NCBI GenBank assembly: GCA_026874595.1
Contig: CM049309.1
Location: forward strand, 24,805,033 to 24,869,032
From: Sipunculus nudus
Taxonomy: Eukaryota > Annelida > Sipuncula > Golfingiida > Sipunculidae
DNA: 64,000 nucleotides
Reading direction: 5' to 3'
The notes beneath the pieces were generated by a model that was given only the letters and a program-made list of their open reading frames with translations, was not told the DNA's origin and searched no databases. This document shows positions 47,391-58,885 of the stretch, piece by piece (the first letter of the stretch is position 1; every line of letters begins with the position of its first letter). The position numbers and the translations under genes are program-made.

Positions 47391-47673
47391 AAAGACTAGA
47401 TGATAATTACATTTCTGTAAGATTGTATAAATTAGTGTTGTATGGACCTGTATTTAAAAGGAAGTATTGAAAGCAAAACCACTTGTCTTGTTACAATGTT
47501 AAAAATTGTCTCTATGGATGCCTTGTGTTATGTACACATTGTTAATTGTATTGTCACTTTGTGAGCATCTATGTAAGTTATGTAAGGTCTACACATGCAT
47601 CTTGTACACTGTTTGTTTGTATATATATGTAAGAAATGTCAATAAAAATATTTTAAAAAAAAAGACTAGATGA
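47391..47673 (+). mobile_element. Short retroposed insertion with 13-bp target duplication
   Basis: AAAGACTAGATGA occurs at 47391-47403 and again at 47661-47673. The intervening about 257 bp ends with AATAAAAATATTTT and an A-run, that is, a polyadenylated RNA copy inserted by LINE machinery. It is too short to code. It may be a 5'-truncated LINE or an mRNA 3' UTR. The parent is not identified. Confidence 0.85.
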
Positions 47674-48060
47674 ATCATTTTAAGTGGCAATTTAACACAG
47701 AACGGATGTCCTGGAAATTTGGGCAATAATAGGAAACTGAACCATGTTAATTGTAACTGAAATCGTAATTTAAGAGACAGCAGAAAAAGCTTTCTTCAAG
47801 ATGGTGTTTTCTTGTCCTTCCATTCATACACCAAGTACACACATCATGTATTAAGTGCTGACAAGAGGACTTGGAATAATATCGTTGTAATATAAACTAT
47901 TGACTAATATCAAATATAACAAGTAAGGAATATCATTTTTTCACAAGACCTATTGAATTCACAACAAGTTTGCCAAATACAACATTTGCTCAGGACATGG
48001 ATGCTGGTCTTTGCATGATTGGATCTTGGAGAAAAGTGTGCATGTTTAAGGCCAAAATAA
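47674..48060. other. No gene seen
   Basis: AT-rich spacer before a family 1 head. Confidence 0.45.
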
Positions 48061-49201
48061 AAACAAGTGACCCATGGGTCATGACGCTCAGCTGACTGGG
48101 AAGAGATTCGCAAAAGGAAAATTTTATCATCTGAATGGTAGTATATGCCCATTCAACTGAAGCATCAAACAGATTAACCAACAGGCCAAAATTGTGTCTG
48201 TATTTATATTTCTCAAAAATAGAGAAAAAATGCGTAAAAAATACAAGTGGCTCCACCAGTCTGCAGAAACTAATAAAAAGACTTAATGGTCAATATGCAT
48301 GCAAAGAATCATGGTGATCTCTGCATTAGTTGTTACAACTTGTGCCATGTAAACAGATGACAGCATCCTTAAAGGTCTCAAAAATGGAGAAAAAAATTCG
48401 AAAAATTGAATAAAATATAGGTGGAACCACCAGTCTGCAGAAACTGATGAAACACTCCATAAACAATATCCATCCAAAGAATCATGGTGATCTCTGCATT
48501 AGTTGTTCAGATACTTCAGCTTTTGTATCAAATTGTTCATTATTCTGAGGGATACTTCGGAGTCCTATAGCTTGAAGGATATGGGAAACAGAGACCTAAT
48601 TTCAGGTTTCCACAGACACTTTTCATGGGCCTCCTTGCATGACAAGAATGCAGATTCTAGGTCCAGTTGTTATGATTTGTACCCTGTTGACAGATAACCA
48701 CATCTTTAAAGGTCTCAAAAATAGACAAAAAAATTTGTAAAAATTTGAAAAAATAGAGGTGGCGCACCCAGTCTGCAGAAACTGATGGAACACCTCATGA
48801 TCAATATGTATGCCAAAAATCATGACCATCAGTGTTGTAGTTATTGAGATACTGCAGTTTTTGTATCAAATTTTTCATTATTCTTAGGGATACTTCGGAG
48901 TCCTATAGCTTAAAGGATATGGGTAACAGAGACCTAATTTCATTTTCCATGGAGACCTTTCATGGATCTCCCTGTGTGTCAAGAATGAAGATTCCAGGTC
49001 CAGTCTATACAATTTGTGCCCTGTTAACAGATGTTCATATGTTTTAAGGTCGCAAAAGTAGAGAAAAAAATTCGTAAAAAAAACCGAATAAATATACGTG
49101 GTGCCATCAGTCTGCAGAAACTAATGAAACATTCCATGATAATATCCATGCAAACAATTATGGTGATCTCTGCATTAGTTGTTCAGATACTTCAGCTTTT
49201 G
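48061..49201 (+). repeat. Family 1 array, 5' part (about 360-bp units)
   Basis: Head AACAAGTGACCCATGGGTCA, then CAGCTGACTGGG and repeated units with CTTCAGCTTTTGTATCAAAT, GGGTAACAGAGACCTAATTT and CTGCAGAAACTGATG. The inverted copy at 24194-24691 matches its start. Open frames here (for example 48503-48697) recur as shadows in each unit. The array is interrupted after 49201 by LINE D. Confidence 0.85.
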
Positions 49202-49770
49202 GGAGGGAGCCCTGGTGCATGAAAGAGCACACAGGCACACTGCAGTTGCTCTGCAATTGAAGCAAATTTTGATAAAGTTTTACTTTGTTTAGAAGTTACA
49301 TTTTTGGCCAGGATATAAACTTACTACCAGTCTATTGGAACATCTGAAAATTGAAGCCGGAAGGGAAGTACTTTTTCCATAATTTTGATATTTAACTTTC
49401 TTTATATTCAGGTCTACCCCTTCATATTGTTAAAACAGGCAAGGGGTATTGCATAACGCATGGTCAGCGTACCATGCACAAAGCACCAGGTCTCTCGGTC
49501 AGGTTATTGTGTGAGCTATTCAAGTGCTTGATAACAATGTGCTATTGAATTCCAGTCCATGCCTGGCAGTATTGACAATGTTGTATTGATGGGTTAATTT
49601 TTACTTGTGCTAAACATTTCTCTGAATGAATGTAAGATTATGATATGAATGGTAAATCAAAAAGACAAAGAACATATATATCTAGTTCATCCTTGACATC
49701 TCCATTTTGTCCACAAAGAGTTTAAAAGTTTATTTGATCTGACAAACAAGATAAACCACATTGTTAAAAA

Positions 49771-50482
49771 ATGGCAGGTGTGTCAAAAGAAACCTTAAAG
49801 AAAATGCTTACAGAGCTTGAAGTGAAAATAGTCAGACAAGTAACTGAAAAATATGAAAAAACTGTTGAATGTTTAGAGGCTACAGTACTTACTCTTGAAA
49901 ATGAAAATAAAGAAATCAAATCTGATATGGCGAAGCTTTCAGATAGAATTGGTACTCTAGAGGAGCAATGTAATAAGTCAGCCACTGAAGCTACAGATGC
50001 CAAGAGAAGGGCAGTTGAATTAGAGCAATATTCAAGAAAATCAAGTGCAAGGATATTTGGTGTACCAGAAAGTCACAGTAACACAGAAGGGTCAGAAATG
50101 TGTGTAGAATTGGTTAAAAACTTTGCAGAGAGAAATTGAGGTTTGATCTAGATGAGACAGAAGTTGATGTTGCCCATCGAGTAGGCAGACAGCCCAGAGA
50201 CCCTGACAGTAAGCCATGGGCTATATTAGTTAAATTTGTATGGAGGGATGTCAAAAGATCAGTCATGAGAGAAAGGAGGAAGTTGAAGGGTACAGGTATT
50301 GTCATGGCTGACGACCTGTGTAAATTTTAGAGTTGCATCAACTCTTTAATAAGGCAAGAAACCATCCAATGGTTAAAGACTCTTGGACATGGGATAGTAA
50401 AGTTTTCATAAAAGATTTAAAAGGAGACATCAGAGAAATAAAATATGGCGAATCATTCGAGCAGTTACCTACATCTGAATAA
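49771..50482 (+). pseudogene. LINE D ORF1 (coiled-coil RNA-binding protein, two frameshifts)
   Basis: Starts with ATG 49771 (MAGVSKETLKKM). Residues 1-85 form a Glu/Lys-rich coiled coil with heptads (EKTVECLEATVLTLENENKE), followed by LEQYSRKSSARIFGVPE, the start of the L1 ORF1p RRM. A 1-bp loss near 50136 shifts the frame to LDETEVDVAHRVGRQPRD and ADDLCKF. A second shift near 50328 gives HPMVKDSWTWDSKVFIKDLK, ending at TAA 50480-50482. In total about 236 residues, within the usual L1/Tx1 ORF1 range. The family binds its own RNA as a trimer and acts as a nucleic-acid chaperone. Confidence 0.85.
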
Positions 50483-50688
50483 ATATGTATGAAAGTTATA
50501 TACTGTCTGGCATTTAAATAACCTGACAATTATGTTAAATTTTGTATGTGTTGTATGTTTTTCGTGTATATTTACTGTTAAGAAGGTCTTGTTTTGTAAT
50601 CAGCTGAGTGACATAGGAGAAAGCAAACTTCTTTTTTATAACATTAAATACCCTATACTTATGAGAGAAGTAACTCTACACAAGCAAC

Positions 50689-53600
50689 ATGGCAGATGAT
50701 ATACAATTTCAGGTCCTTTCTTTGAATGTGAGAGGGATAAGAAATTATGTTAAGAGATGACAGATATTTAATTGGTTGGTGAAACACAAAGCACACAATG
50801 GGATCAGTTTCTTGCAAGAATGTCATTACATTGAACAAGATGAAACCAAATGGTCTAAACAGTGGCGTGGTAAAATTTATCTGTCTCATGGGAGCACCAA
50901 ATCATGTGGAGTATCTATACTTGTTGGTAAAAATGTTGAATTCAAGGAAATTGATAAGAATATTGATAATAATGGAAGATATATTCTAGTTGAATTTGAA
51001 TTTGAAGGTCTACACTGTATGATTGTTAATACTTATGCACCAAATTATGAATCACAGCAAGTTGCCTTTTTTCAAAATGTTTTTGAGGAAATATTAAACA
51101 TGTCTAATAATTTAAATATTGATCTTATCTGGGGAGGAGATTTTAATGTACATCTTACTGAGCATGATGCTGATGGAGGCAGAACAAATGTGAAACAAGC
51201 TTCAGTCAATAAACTATGTTCTATGATGGAACTATTAGATATATGTGATATATGGCGTGTAAAACATGAAAATGCAAAATCCTTTACCTGGCGATCCTCA
51301 ACTCCTTTTATTCAAAGGCGCCTGGATTATTTTTTTATATCAAACACTATTCAGTCACTTGTTGAATATTGTGATATCATTCCTGCCGTAAGCACTGTTC
51401 ACTCAGCAGTTTTGTTAAAAGTAAACAAATCAAAAGATGTCAGCAGAGGACCGTCGCACTGGTGTTTCAATAATGATTTAATTAATGATAAAGAATATAT
51501 AAGTGCTATTAAATATGAAATTAATGTATGGAAAAACGAAGTGAAAGGTGACACAACAAGATTTACATGGGAGTACTTAAAGTACAAGATTAGAAAGTAT
51601 ACTATTAAATATAGTAAAGATAAAGCCAGAAAATTTAAGGAAAAGGGTAAACTATTGGAAGAAGAGGTCTCCAAACTAGAACATAACATAAAAAGCACAG
51701 ATACAATAGAGTCTAAACAGGCATATTACAGTATGAAACATAAGTTACAGAATCATTATGATAAGATTACTAAAGGTATAATAGTGAAATCAAGGGCACA
51801 GTGGTTACAACAAGGTGAGAGAAACACAAAATACTTTCTGAACCTCGAAAAACATAATCATAAGAAAGGTGTGATAAGGACTCTAACAAAAGACGGAAAA
51901 GATATCGTGTTTCAAGCAGAAATCATGTCATTTATCAAAAATTCTTTTATGGATAAATACAAGAAAAAAGCTATTTATACTGAACAAGAGTTACACAGTT
52001 ATTTTGAAGGTCTCCCTCTACATGAGAATACATTATGTGAGTCTGAAGTAAAAGCATGTGGGCGTTTGATTACAATAAATGAGGTATATTCTAGTTTGAA
52101 ATTAATGAAGAACAATAAAACTCCAGGTAATGATGGATTGACAAAAGAATTCTATTTAGCTTTATTTAGTGAATTTGGTAATTACTTAACAGATTGCTTA
52201 AATGAAAATTATGAACATGTATCTCTGACAACTTCTCACAAGCAAGCCCTTGTCAAGTGAATTCCTAAACCAGGAAAGGATCTTAAACATTTAAATGGAT
52301 GGAGACCTATAAGTTTGCTAAATGTTGACGTAAAAATATTGAGTAAAATTTTTGTAAAGAGAATAGAAAAATATCTTCCAAAACTAATAAAAAATGAACA
52401 GTATGCTTTCATACCAGGAAGATATATTGGAGAACCAATCGGATTAATATGGGATGTGTTGCATTATACTCAAGTAGAAAACAAGCCTGGAATAATGTTT
52501 GCAGCTGATCTAGAGGCTGCTTTTGATAGCGTCGATCATGGCTTTATGTGTGAAACATTGAGGTATTTCGGTTTTGATTATGATTTCATTAAGTGGATTA
52601 AAATGTTACATACTGATGTACAAAGTTCAATTTTGAACAATGGTTTTACCACTGGTTATTTTAAGTTACAAAGAGGGACACGGCAAGGTTATCCACTGGC
52701 TGCATATATATTTATCTTAATTATTGAAATATTTGCAATCAAAATAAGGAATAATTATGATATAAAAGGAATAGATATTGGAAATACACATATTAAACTA
52801 TGCATGTTTGCTGATGATACTACAATATTTGTTGAAAATGTTGAATCACTTGGGCATGTATTTACTGTAATTGAAAGATTTGAATATTTTTCCTCACTTA
52901 AGATAAACCGTACTAAATCAGAGGTTGCGTGCATAGGGTCTTTGAAACATGTTGCAAGACAAATGAATAATCTGAAATGGATAGACTTGACACAGGCATC
53001 TATAAAAATACTTGGAATATACTTTTCTTATAATAAGGATTTGATCAATAAAGATAATTTTACACGTGTTGAGAATAACCTGGCAACAACTCTGTCAATT
53101 TGGAAAAGCCGGAACCTATCAATATATGGTAGGGTGGAAGTTGCACGTACGTTAGCAATATCAAAGGTTTACTATGTGACAAATATGTTGATACCACCAA
53201 AAAATACATTGAAACATCTAAAAAGACTTCTCTGTGACTTTATATGGAGCGGTAAAAGACCAAAGGTCAAATATAACACTATCATCGGGAAATATGAAAA
53301 TGGGGGAATCAATGTCCCAGATAATGAAAGTAAGATACAGACACAGAGAATTATGTGGGTTAAGCGACTTTTTAGTAATTCTTCGTCTACAATAACTGAG
53401 ATAATAAATCACAAGTTAAGGAGAATTGGTGGATTAAAGTGTGTCAGAAGTAACTTCACTGTTCATATTTTGCCTAAGATTTTACCTAAATTTTATATCA
53501 GGTGTTTTGAAGACTGGACAAATTATGTGTCATTGAAACCAAAAACACATGAGGATGTTATTTATCAATTTGTCTGGAATAACAAATATATTACTATGAA

Positions 53601-54483
53601 TGAAATGTCTATTTACAATAAGAGATTGCACAGTGTGGGCATTTGTTATGTTAAAGATTTAGTGGATGAGAATGGAACATGGATAACACATGATATATTT
53701 AAAAAAAGTGCTCTTGATTATATGTATTGGGTTGCATTGAGGAATGCAATACCAAAACAATGGAAAACTTTATTTTTGAATACTGAAATACATGAAATTG
53801 ATACTGATACAGAGATTATTGTAACAACCAATGGACTTGAGTATATAGACAAAATATGCTCGAGAAAAATATATGGTACACTGATTGAAAAAAAATGGAA
53901 ACCTGCCACAGCTCAGAAGTTTTTTAATACATTAAATATAACAAATAACATTGATATTAAGTGGCAAGATGTATATGAAAGCATATACAGAACAACTATT
54001 GACACCCATATGAGAGAATTCCAGTATAAACTGGTGAATAACTATATTACACTGAATGAAAAGCTGTATAAGTGGAAAATATAAGAAACACCCAGATGTT
54101 CATTTTGCTTCAATTATAATGAAAGTATACTTCATTTATTTTTTTAATGTACCGTAACCAAAAACCTTTATTTTAGAGCAAAGTCATGGTTACATAATAG
54201 CGATATTAATTTGCCAGAGCTGTCACTTAATACTATATTGTATGGTGTTGTCCCAGTCAACTAAGATAATTTATTGATTAATCAGATTTTGTTGTTATTT
54301 AAATATGTATTGTATATACAAAGAGAGGACAATTCATCCTCTTTGTTTCCAATGTTTAGAAAGATTTTAGCACAAACAGAAGTTACAGAAAGGTACATAG
54401 CAAATGATAAAGGTGTTATATCTAAACATATTATGAAATAGGGTAAACTTAAAGGTACATGTGATGAAGACCATGAATTATGA
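50689..54483 (+). pseudogene. LINE D ORF2: endonuclease-reverse transcriptase with six in-frame stops
   Basis: One continuous frame of 1265 codons from ATG 50689 (MADDIQFQVLSLNVRGIRN). In-frame stops: TGA 50758, TGA 52258, TAA 54082, and further TAA/TAG near 54145, 54259 and 54439. The APE endonuclease has FLQECHY, NTYAPN, GGDFNV and RRLDYFF. The last box reads TVHSAV instead of SDH, so a catalytic Asp is lost. The RT has WRPISLLN, AADLEAAFDS and RQGYPLAAYIF, with the catalytic FADDTTIF intact (near 52808). A C-terminal CSFC...H...C knuckle lies past the TAA. The length matches L1 ORF2. It would nick target DNA and prime reverse transcription if repaired; as it stands it is dead. Confidence 0.92.
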
Positions 54484-54675
54484 ATGTTTGTATAGACCGA
54501 CTTCATTATCTTGTGGCGTCCTGTACAATCATGTGAACTGTCTTTAATGTTTTAAAATTGATAATTGTAAAAATTAAGTTAATAAATAAACTCGCCAATG
54601 ATGAAGCATGAATACAGAACTAATCTATATAATCTGAGGCGAAAAAAGAGCAAAAAAAAAAAACTTCAGCTTTTG

Positions 54676-56932
54676 TATCAAATTTTCCATTATTCTGAGC
54701 TGTACTTTGGAGTGCCATTGCTCAAAGGATATGGGTAACAGAGACCTAATTTCAGGTTTCCATGGAGACTTTTCATGGGGTCTCCCCGTGTGTCAAGAAT
54801 GAAGATTCTAGGTTAAGTCGTTAAGATTTGTACCCTGTTGACAGATAACTACATCCTTAAAGGTCTCATAAATAGAGAAAAAATTTATGAAAATTTAAAA
54901 AAATACAGGTGGCACCACCAGACTGCAGGAACTGATGGAACACCTCTTGATCATGTTTATGCCAAAAATCATGACCATCAATGTTTTAGTTATTGAGATG
55001 TTGCAGTTTTTTTGTTTTTTTTTATCAAATTTTCCATTATTCTGGGGAGTATATGGGAGCCCCACAGCTCAAAGGATATAGGTAACAGAGACCTAATTTC
55101 AGGTTTCCATGGAGACTTCTCATGGGTCTCCCTGTGTGTCAAGAATGAAGATTCTAGGTCCAATCTTTATGATTAGTGCCCTGTTAACAGATGTTCACAT
55201 TTTTAAAGGTCTAAAAATAGAGAAAAACAATTCGTAAAATATCTAAGAATATAGTTGGAGCCACCAGTCTGCAGAAACTGATGAAACATCTAATGATCAA
55301 TATGTATGCCAAAAATTATGACCATCAGTGATGTAGTTAATGAGATTTTGAAGTTTTTTTATGAAATTTTTGACAATTCTGGGGGGTAGTTTGGTGCCCC
55401 ATAGCTCAAAGGATTTGGGTAACGGAGACCTAATTTCTGGTTTCCATGGAGACTTTTCATGGGTCTCCCCGTGTGTCAAGAATCAAGATTCTAGGTTTAG
55501 TCGTTAAGATTTGTACCCTGTTGACAGATAACTACATCCTTAAAGGTCTCATAAATAGAGAAAAAAAATTTTAAAAATTTGAAAAATTACAGGTGGCGCC
55601 ACCAGACTGCAGGAACTGATGGAACACCTCTTGATCAATATGTATGCCATAAATCATGACCATCAGTGTTGTAGTTATTGAGATGTTGCAGTTTTTTTTT
55701 TTTTTTTTTATCAAATTTTCCATTATTCTGGGGGGTAAATGGGAGCCCCACAGCTCAAAGGATATGGGTAACAGAGACCTAATTTCAGGTTTCCATGGAG
55801 ACTTTGTATAGACCGACTTCATTATCTTGTGGCGTCCTGTACAATCATGTGAACTGTCTTTAATGTTTTAAAATTGATAATTGTAAAAATTAAGTTAATA
55901 AATAAACTCGCCAATGATGAAGCATGAATACAGAACTAATCTATATAATCTGAGGCGAAAAAAGAGCAAAAAAAAAAAACTTCAGCTTTTTTATCAAATT
56001 TTCCATTATTCTGGGGGGTAATTGGGAGCCCCACAGCTCAAAGGATATGGGTAACAGAGACCTAATTTCAGGTTTCCATGGAGACTTTTCATGGGTCTCC
56101 CTGTGTGTCAAGAATGAAGATTCTAGGTCCTGTCTTTATGATTTGTGCCCTGTTAACAAATGTCACATTTTTAAAGGTCTAAAAATAGAGAAAACAATTC
56201 GTAAAATATCGAAGAATATAGGTGGCGCCACCAGTCTGCAGAAACTGATGAAACATCTAATGATCAATATGTATGCCAAAAATTATGACCATCAGTGATG
56301 TAGTTAATGAGATTTTGAAGTTTTTTTTATGAAATTTTTGACAATTCTGGGGGGTAGTTTGGGGCCCCATAGCTCAAAGGATTTGGGTTACAGAGACCTA
56401 ATTTCAGGTTTCCATAGAGACTTTTCATAGGTCTCTCACTGTGTCAATAAATGAAGATTCTAGGTCCAGTCTTTACGATTTGTGCCCTGTTAACAGATGT
56501 TCACATTTTTAAAGGTCTCAAAAATAGACAAAAAAATTCGTAAAAATCGAAAAATACAGGTGGCGCCATCAGTCTGCAGGAACTGATGGAACATCTCATG
56601 ATCAATATGTATGCCAAAAATCATGACCATCAGTGATGTAGTTAATGATATATTGAAGTTTTTGTATGAAATTTTTGACTATTCTGGGGGGTAGTTTGGG
56701 GCCCAATAGCTCGAAGGATATGGGTAACAGAGACCTAATTTCTGGTTTCCAAGGAGATTTTTCATCGACCTCTCAGAATGTCAAGTTACAAGATTTTAAG
56801 TCCGGCGGTTACGATTTGTGCCAGGTTAAAGGACAGAGGGACAGACGGACAGACAGACAGACGGACAGGAGGAAGACAGACAAAGAGTGATCGCTATAGC
56901 TCAGCATGACTGAAAGTCAGCTGAGCTAAAAA
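54676..56932 (+). repeat. Family 1 array, 3' part, ending in the GACGG tail and hairpin
   Basis: Repeated units of about 360 bp continue after LINE D: GGGTAACAGAGACCTAATTT occurs six times. It ends with GGACAGACGGACAGACAGAC (about 56840-56870), then hairpin TAGCTCAGC-A-TGACT-GAA-AGTCA-GCTGAGCTA and AAAAA. Several open frames (55297-55479, 55571-55822, 56047-56298, 56666-56890) are unit shadows. 55803-55990 is an inserted copy of the LINE D 3' end. Confidence 0.85.
55803..55990 (+). repeat. Exact 188-bp duplicate of the LINE D 3' end and target site
   Basis: Identical by eye to 54487-54674, including the A12 tail and the CTTCAGCTTTT that follows it. The 5' junction joins family 1 sequence (CCATGGAGAC) directly to LINE 3' UTR and lacks a second ACTTCAGCTTTTG, so it is not an independent insertion. 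Confidence 0.9.
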
Positions 56933-57243
56933 GGTATGGTTCTCAGGCACTTTTTTCTAGAAATCAATGCAGGTGGACGTTTTTTTTTTATTTTTTTTTT
57001 ATATTTTTATCTATGTTTCAATAAAAATGTCAAATGATAAGGGAAAAAAATGATAATAACAGATTCATTTTGCTAAACAAGTAAATGCACTACATAACAA
57101 AGGAAACTGTATGATTTTATCTTCTTGAAAGAAATGTCCAAGCGGCTGCAGCTCAAAATTGGTAAGTTTCTATTGAAAATCAAAATAAAAAATTTTGATG
57201 GGGGGGTTTAAAATTGATGCTGCCGGTGCTTGAGACCCATACC
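56933..57243. mobile_element. MITE, copy 2 (partner 14693-15034)
   Basis: GGTATGGTTCTCAGGCAC at the left and its near reverse complement (GTGCTTGAGACCCATACC) at the right, with an interior like copy 1 (TCAAATGATAAGGGAAAA, GAAAGAAATGTC). It lies directly against the family 1 tail. Confidence 0.85.
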
Positions 57244-57440
57244 TTTTATTTTCTTTGGCCTAACCCCCCCCCCCCTCTTCGCTCTGTTTCTGATACTGGT
57301 TAGTGTCTTACTCATAGTGAGCAAGAGAAAGTACCATTATGTGGATAAGAATTTGATACTCAAATAATACCTAACAAGGGTACAGGGCCAACAATGTCAA
57401 CCAAGTGTGGTTATATGCCAATTCAGACCTTTAACAATAA
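57244..57440. other. Spacer with C10 tract
   Basis: No feature beyond a C-run near 57265-57274. Confidence 0.45.
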
Positions 57441-58885
57441 ACAACTAGAATACGGGAAGTCGACAAGCGACTACGTGTATCCGCCTAAATCAGAGTGGAA
57501 CGGGTGAAGTGAGGCATGGATTGAGTGGCAAGGGGAAATAGAGTGAAGTGTTGCATATTAGCATGGATGTCTGCAGCCAAATTGTGTATGTAGGTTGCGC
57601 CACCTACCACAAAATCCAGAAAGCCGTCCAAGTTGTATACATATGCAAAATTTAAGATAAGTCAGACCACTACATGTATATGAGTGATTTTAGCCCGTGG
57701 CAGACAAACAGATGGACGCTGTGCAAAAATGGTTGTAGGTGGCGCCACCAGTTTTGCGTATGATAAAGAGCTATGTGAGAACTATACACATGCAAAACTT
57801 TGGCCAAATCGGTCAAACAGTTCCCAAGATATGAGCTTGGATGTCTGCTGCATAAACTAGAATGCAGGTGGCGCCACCTGTCATAAAATCAAGAGAGCTG
57901 TCGGGGATGTATTAACCTGCAAAATTTTAGGCGGATATGTCAAACCACTGCCGAGATATGAGTGATTTTATCCCATGGCAGACAAACAGACGGGAGCTGT
58001 GCAAAAATGGCTGCAGGTTGAGCCATCAGTTTTGCGTATGATAAAGAGCTATGTGAGAACTATACACATGCAAAACTTTGGCCTAATCAGTCAAACGGTT
58101 CCCAAGATATGAGCTTGGATGTCTGCTGCATAAACTAGAATGCAGGTGGCGCCACCTGTCATAAAATCAAGAGAGCTGTCGGGGATGTATTAACCTGCAA
58201 AATTTTTAGGCGGATATGTCAAACCACTGCCGAGATATGAGTGATTTTATCCCATAACAGACAAACAGACGGGAGCTGTGCAAAAATGGCTGCAGGTGGC
58301 GCCACCAGTTTTGCGTATGATCAAGAGCTATGTGAGATCTATACACATGCAAAATTTTGGCCCAATCGGTCAAACGGTTCCCGAGATATGAGCTTGGATG
58401 TCTGCAGCGTTAACGTGAATGTAGGTGGCGCCACCTGTCATAAAATCAGAAAAGCTATCCAGGATGTATATGCATGAATTAGTCAAATCACTGCAGAAAT
58501 ATGAGTAATATAAACCAAAGGCAAACGAACAGATGGACACTGTGCAAATATGGTTGCAGGTGGTGCCACAATTTTTTGTGTATGGTATAAAGCTCTCCAA
58601 GGGCTACATTTGTGCAAAAAAATCTTCCTGATCGGTCAAACGGTTCCCGAGATATGTGGGTTTATGTGTGGAAACAGACGCACAAACGGACGCAGAGCGC
58701 AGAGGAAAGGTCAGAGGTCAAAACAAAATTGGGGCGCAGCAGTTCACATGTGACCCGAACATAATCCCGGGTTTCGTAAAATTCCGCCCAGCGGTTACGG
58801 AGGAGTTCTCCGGACACCTACGCGGCGGCGGCGGCGGTGGGCTGAAAACATAGTATCCGCAAAACTCTGTTTTGGCGGATACAAT
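57441..58885 (+). repeat. Family 2 repeat, long copy with 279-bp internal tandem units
   Basis: Starts ACTAGAATACGGGAAGTCGA with TGTATCCGCCT. GGTGGCGCCACC sites at 57738 and 58295, and at 57867, 58145 and 58424, show a unit of about 279 bp with about 3.5 copies. Each has CAAACGGTTCCCGAGATATG-like and GACAAACAGACGGGAGCTGT-like segments. It ends with a GGCGGC run and a terminal hairpin at 58853-58882. The frames 58241-58477 and 58550-58853 are repeat shadows. Confidence 0.85.

Larger units (their letters stand above)
49189..54675 (+). mobile_element. LINE D: near-complete L1-like retrotransposon with 13-bp target duplication
   Basis: Element 49202-54662, about 5.46 kb. ACTTCAGCTTTTG is present on both sides (49189-49201 and 54663-54675). 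Order: 5' UTR 49202-49770, ORF1, a 206-bp gap, ORF2, and a 3' UTR with AATAAATAAA at 54581-54590 and a 12-A tail. It sits inside a family 1 unit, whose sequence resumes (GTATCAAATTTTCC) after the duplication. Only a few stops and frameshifts are present, so it is relatively young but inactive. Confidence 0.92.

Noticed and set aside
47640-47660. AATAAA plus A-run as the 3' end of a host gene
   Set aside because: The segment is flanked by a 13-bp direct repeat, so it is a retroposed insertion.
50776-54084. Two separate LINE proteins, 494 and 589 codons
   Set aside because: Both lie in one frame that starts at 50689 and runs to 54483; the split is a single TGA at 52258.
48503-56890. Several open frames sharing the MGNRDLISGF peptide
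   Set aside because: The peptide recurs wherever a family 1 unit occurs, in both orientations, with variable ends. It is a shadow of the repeat and not a protein family.
58550-58853. Frames ending in a Gly-rich run
   Set aside because: They translate the GGCGGC tail of family 2 and neighbouring tandem units.
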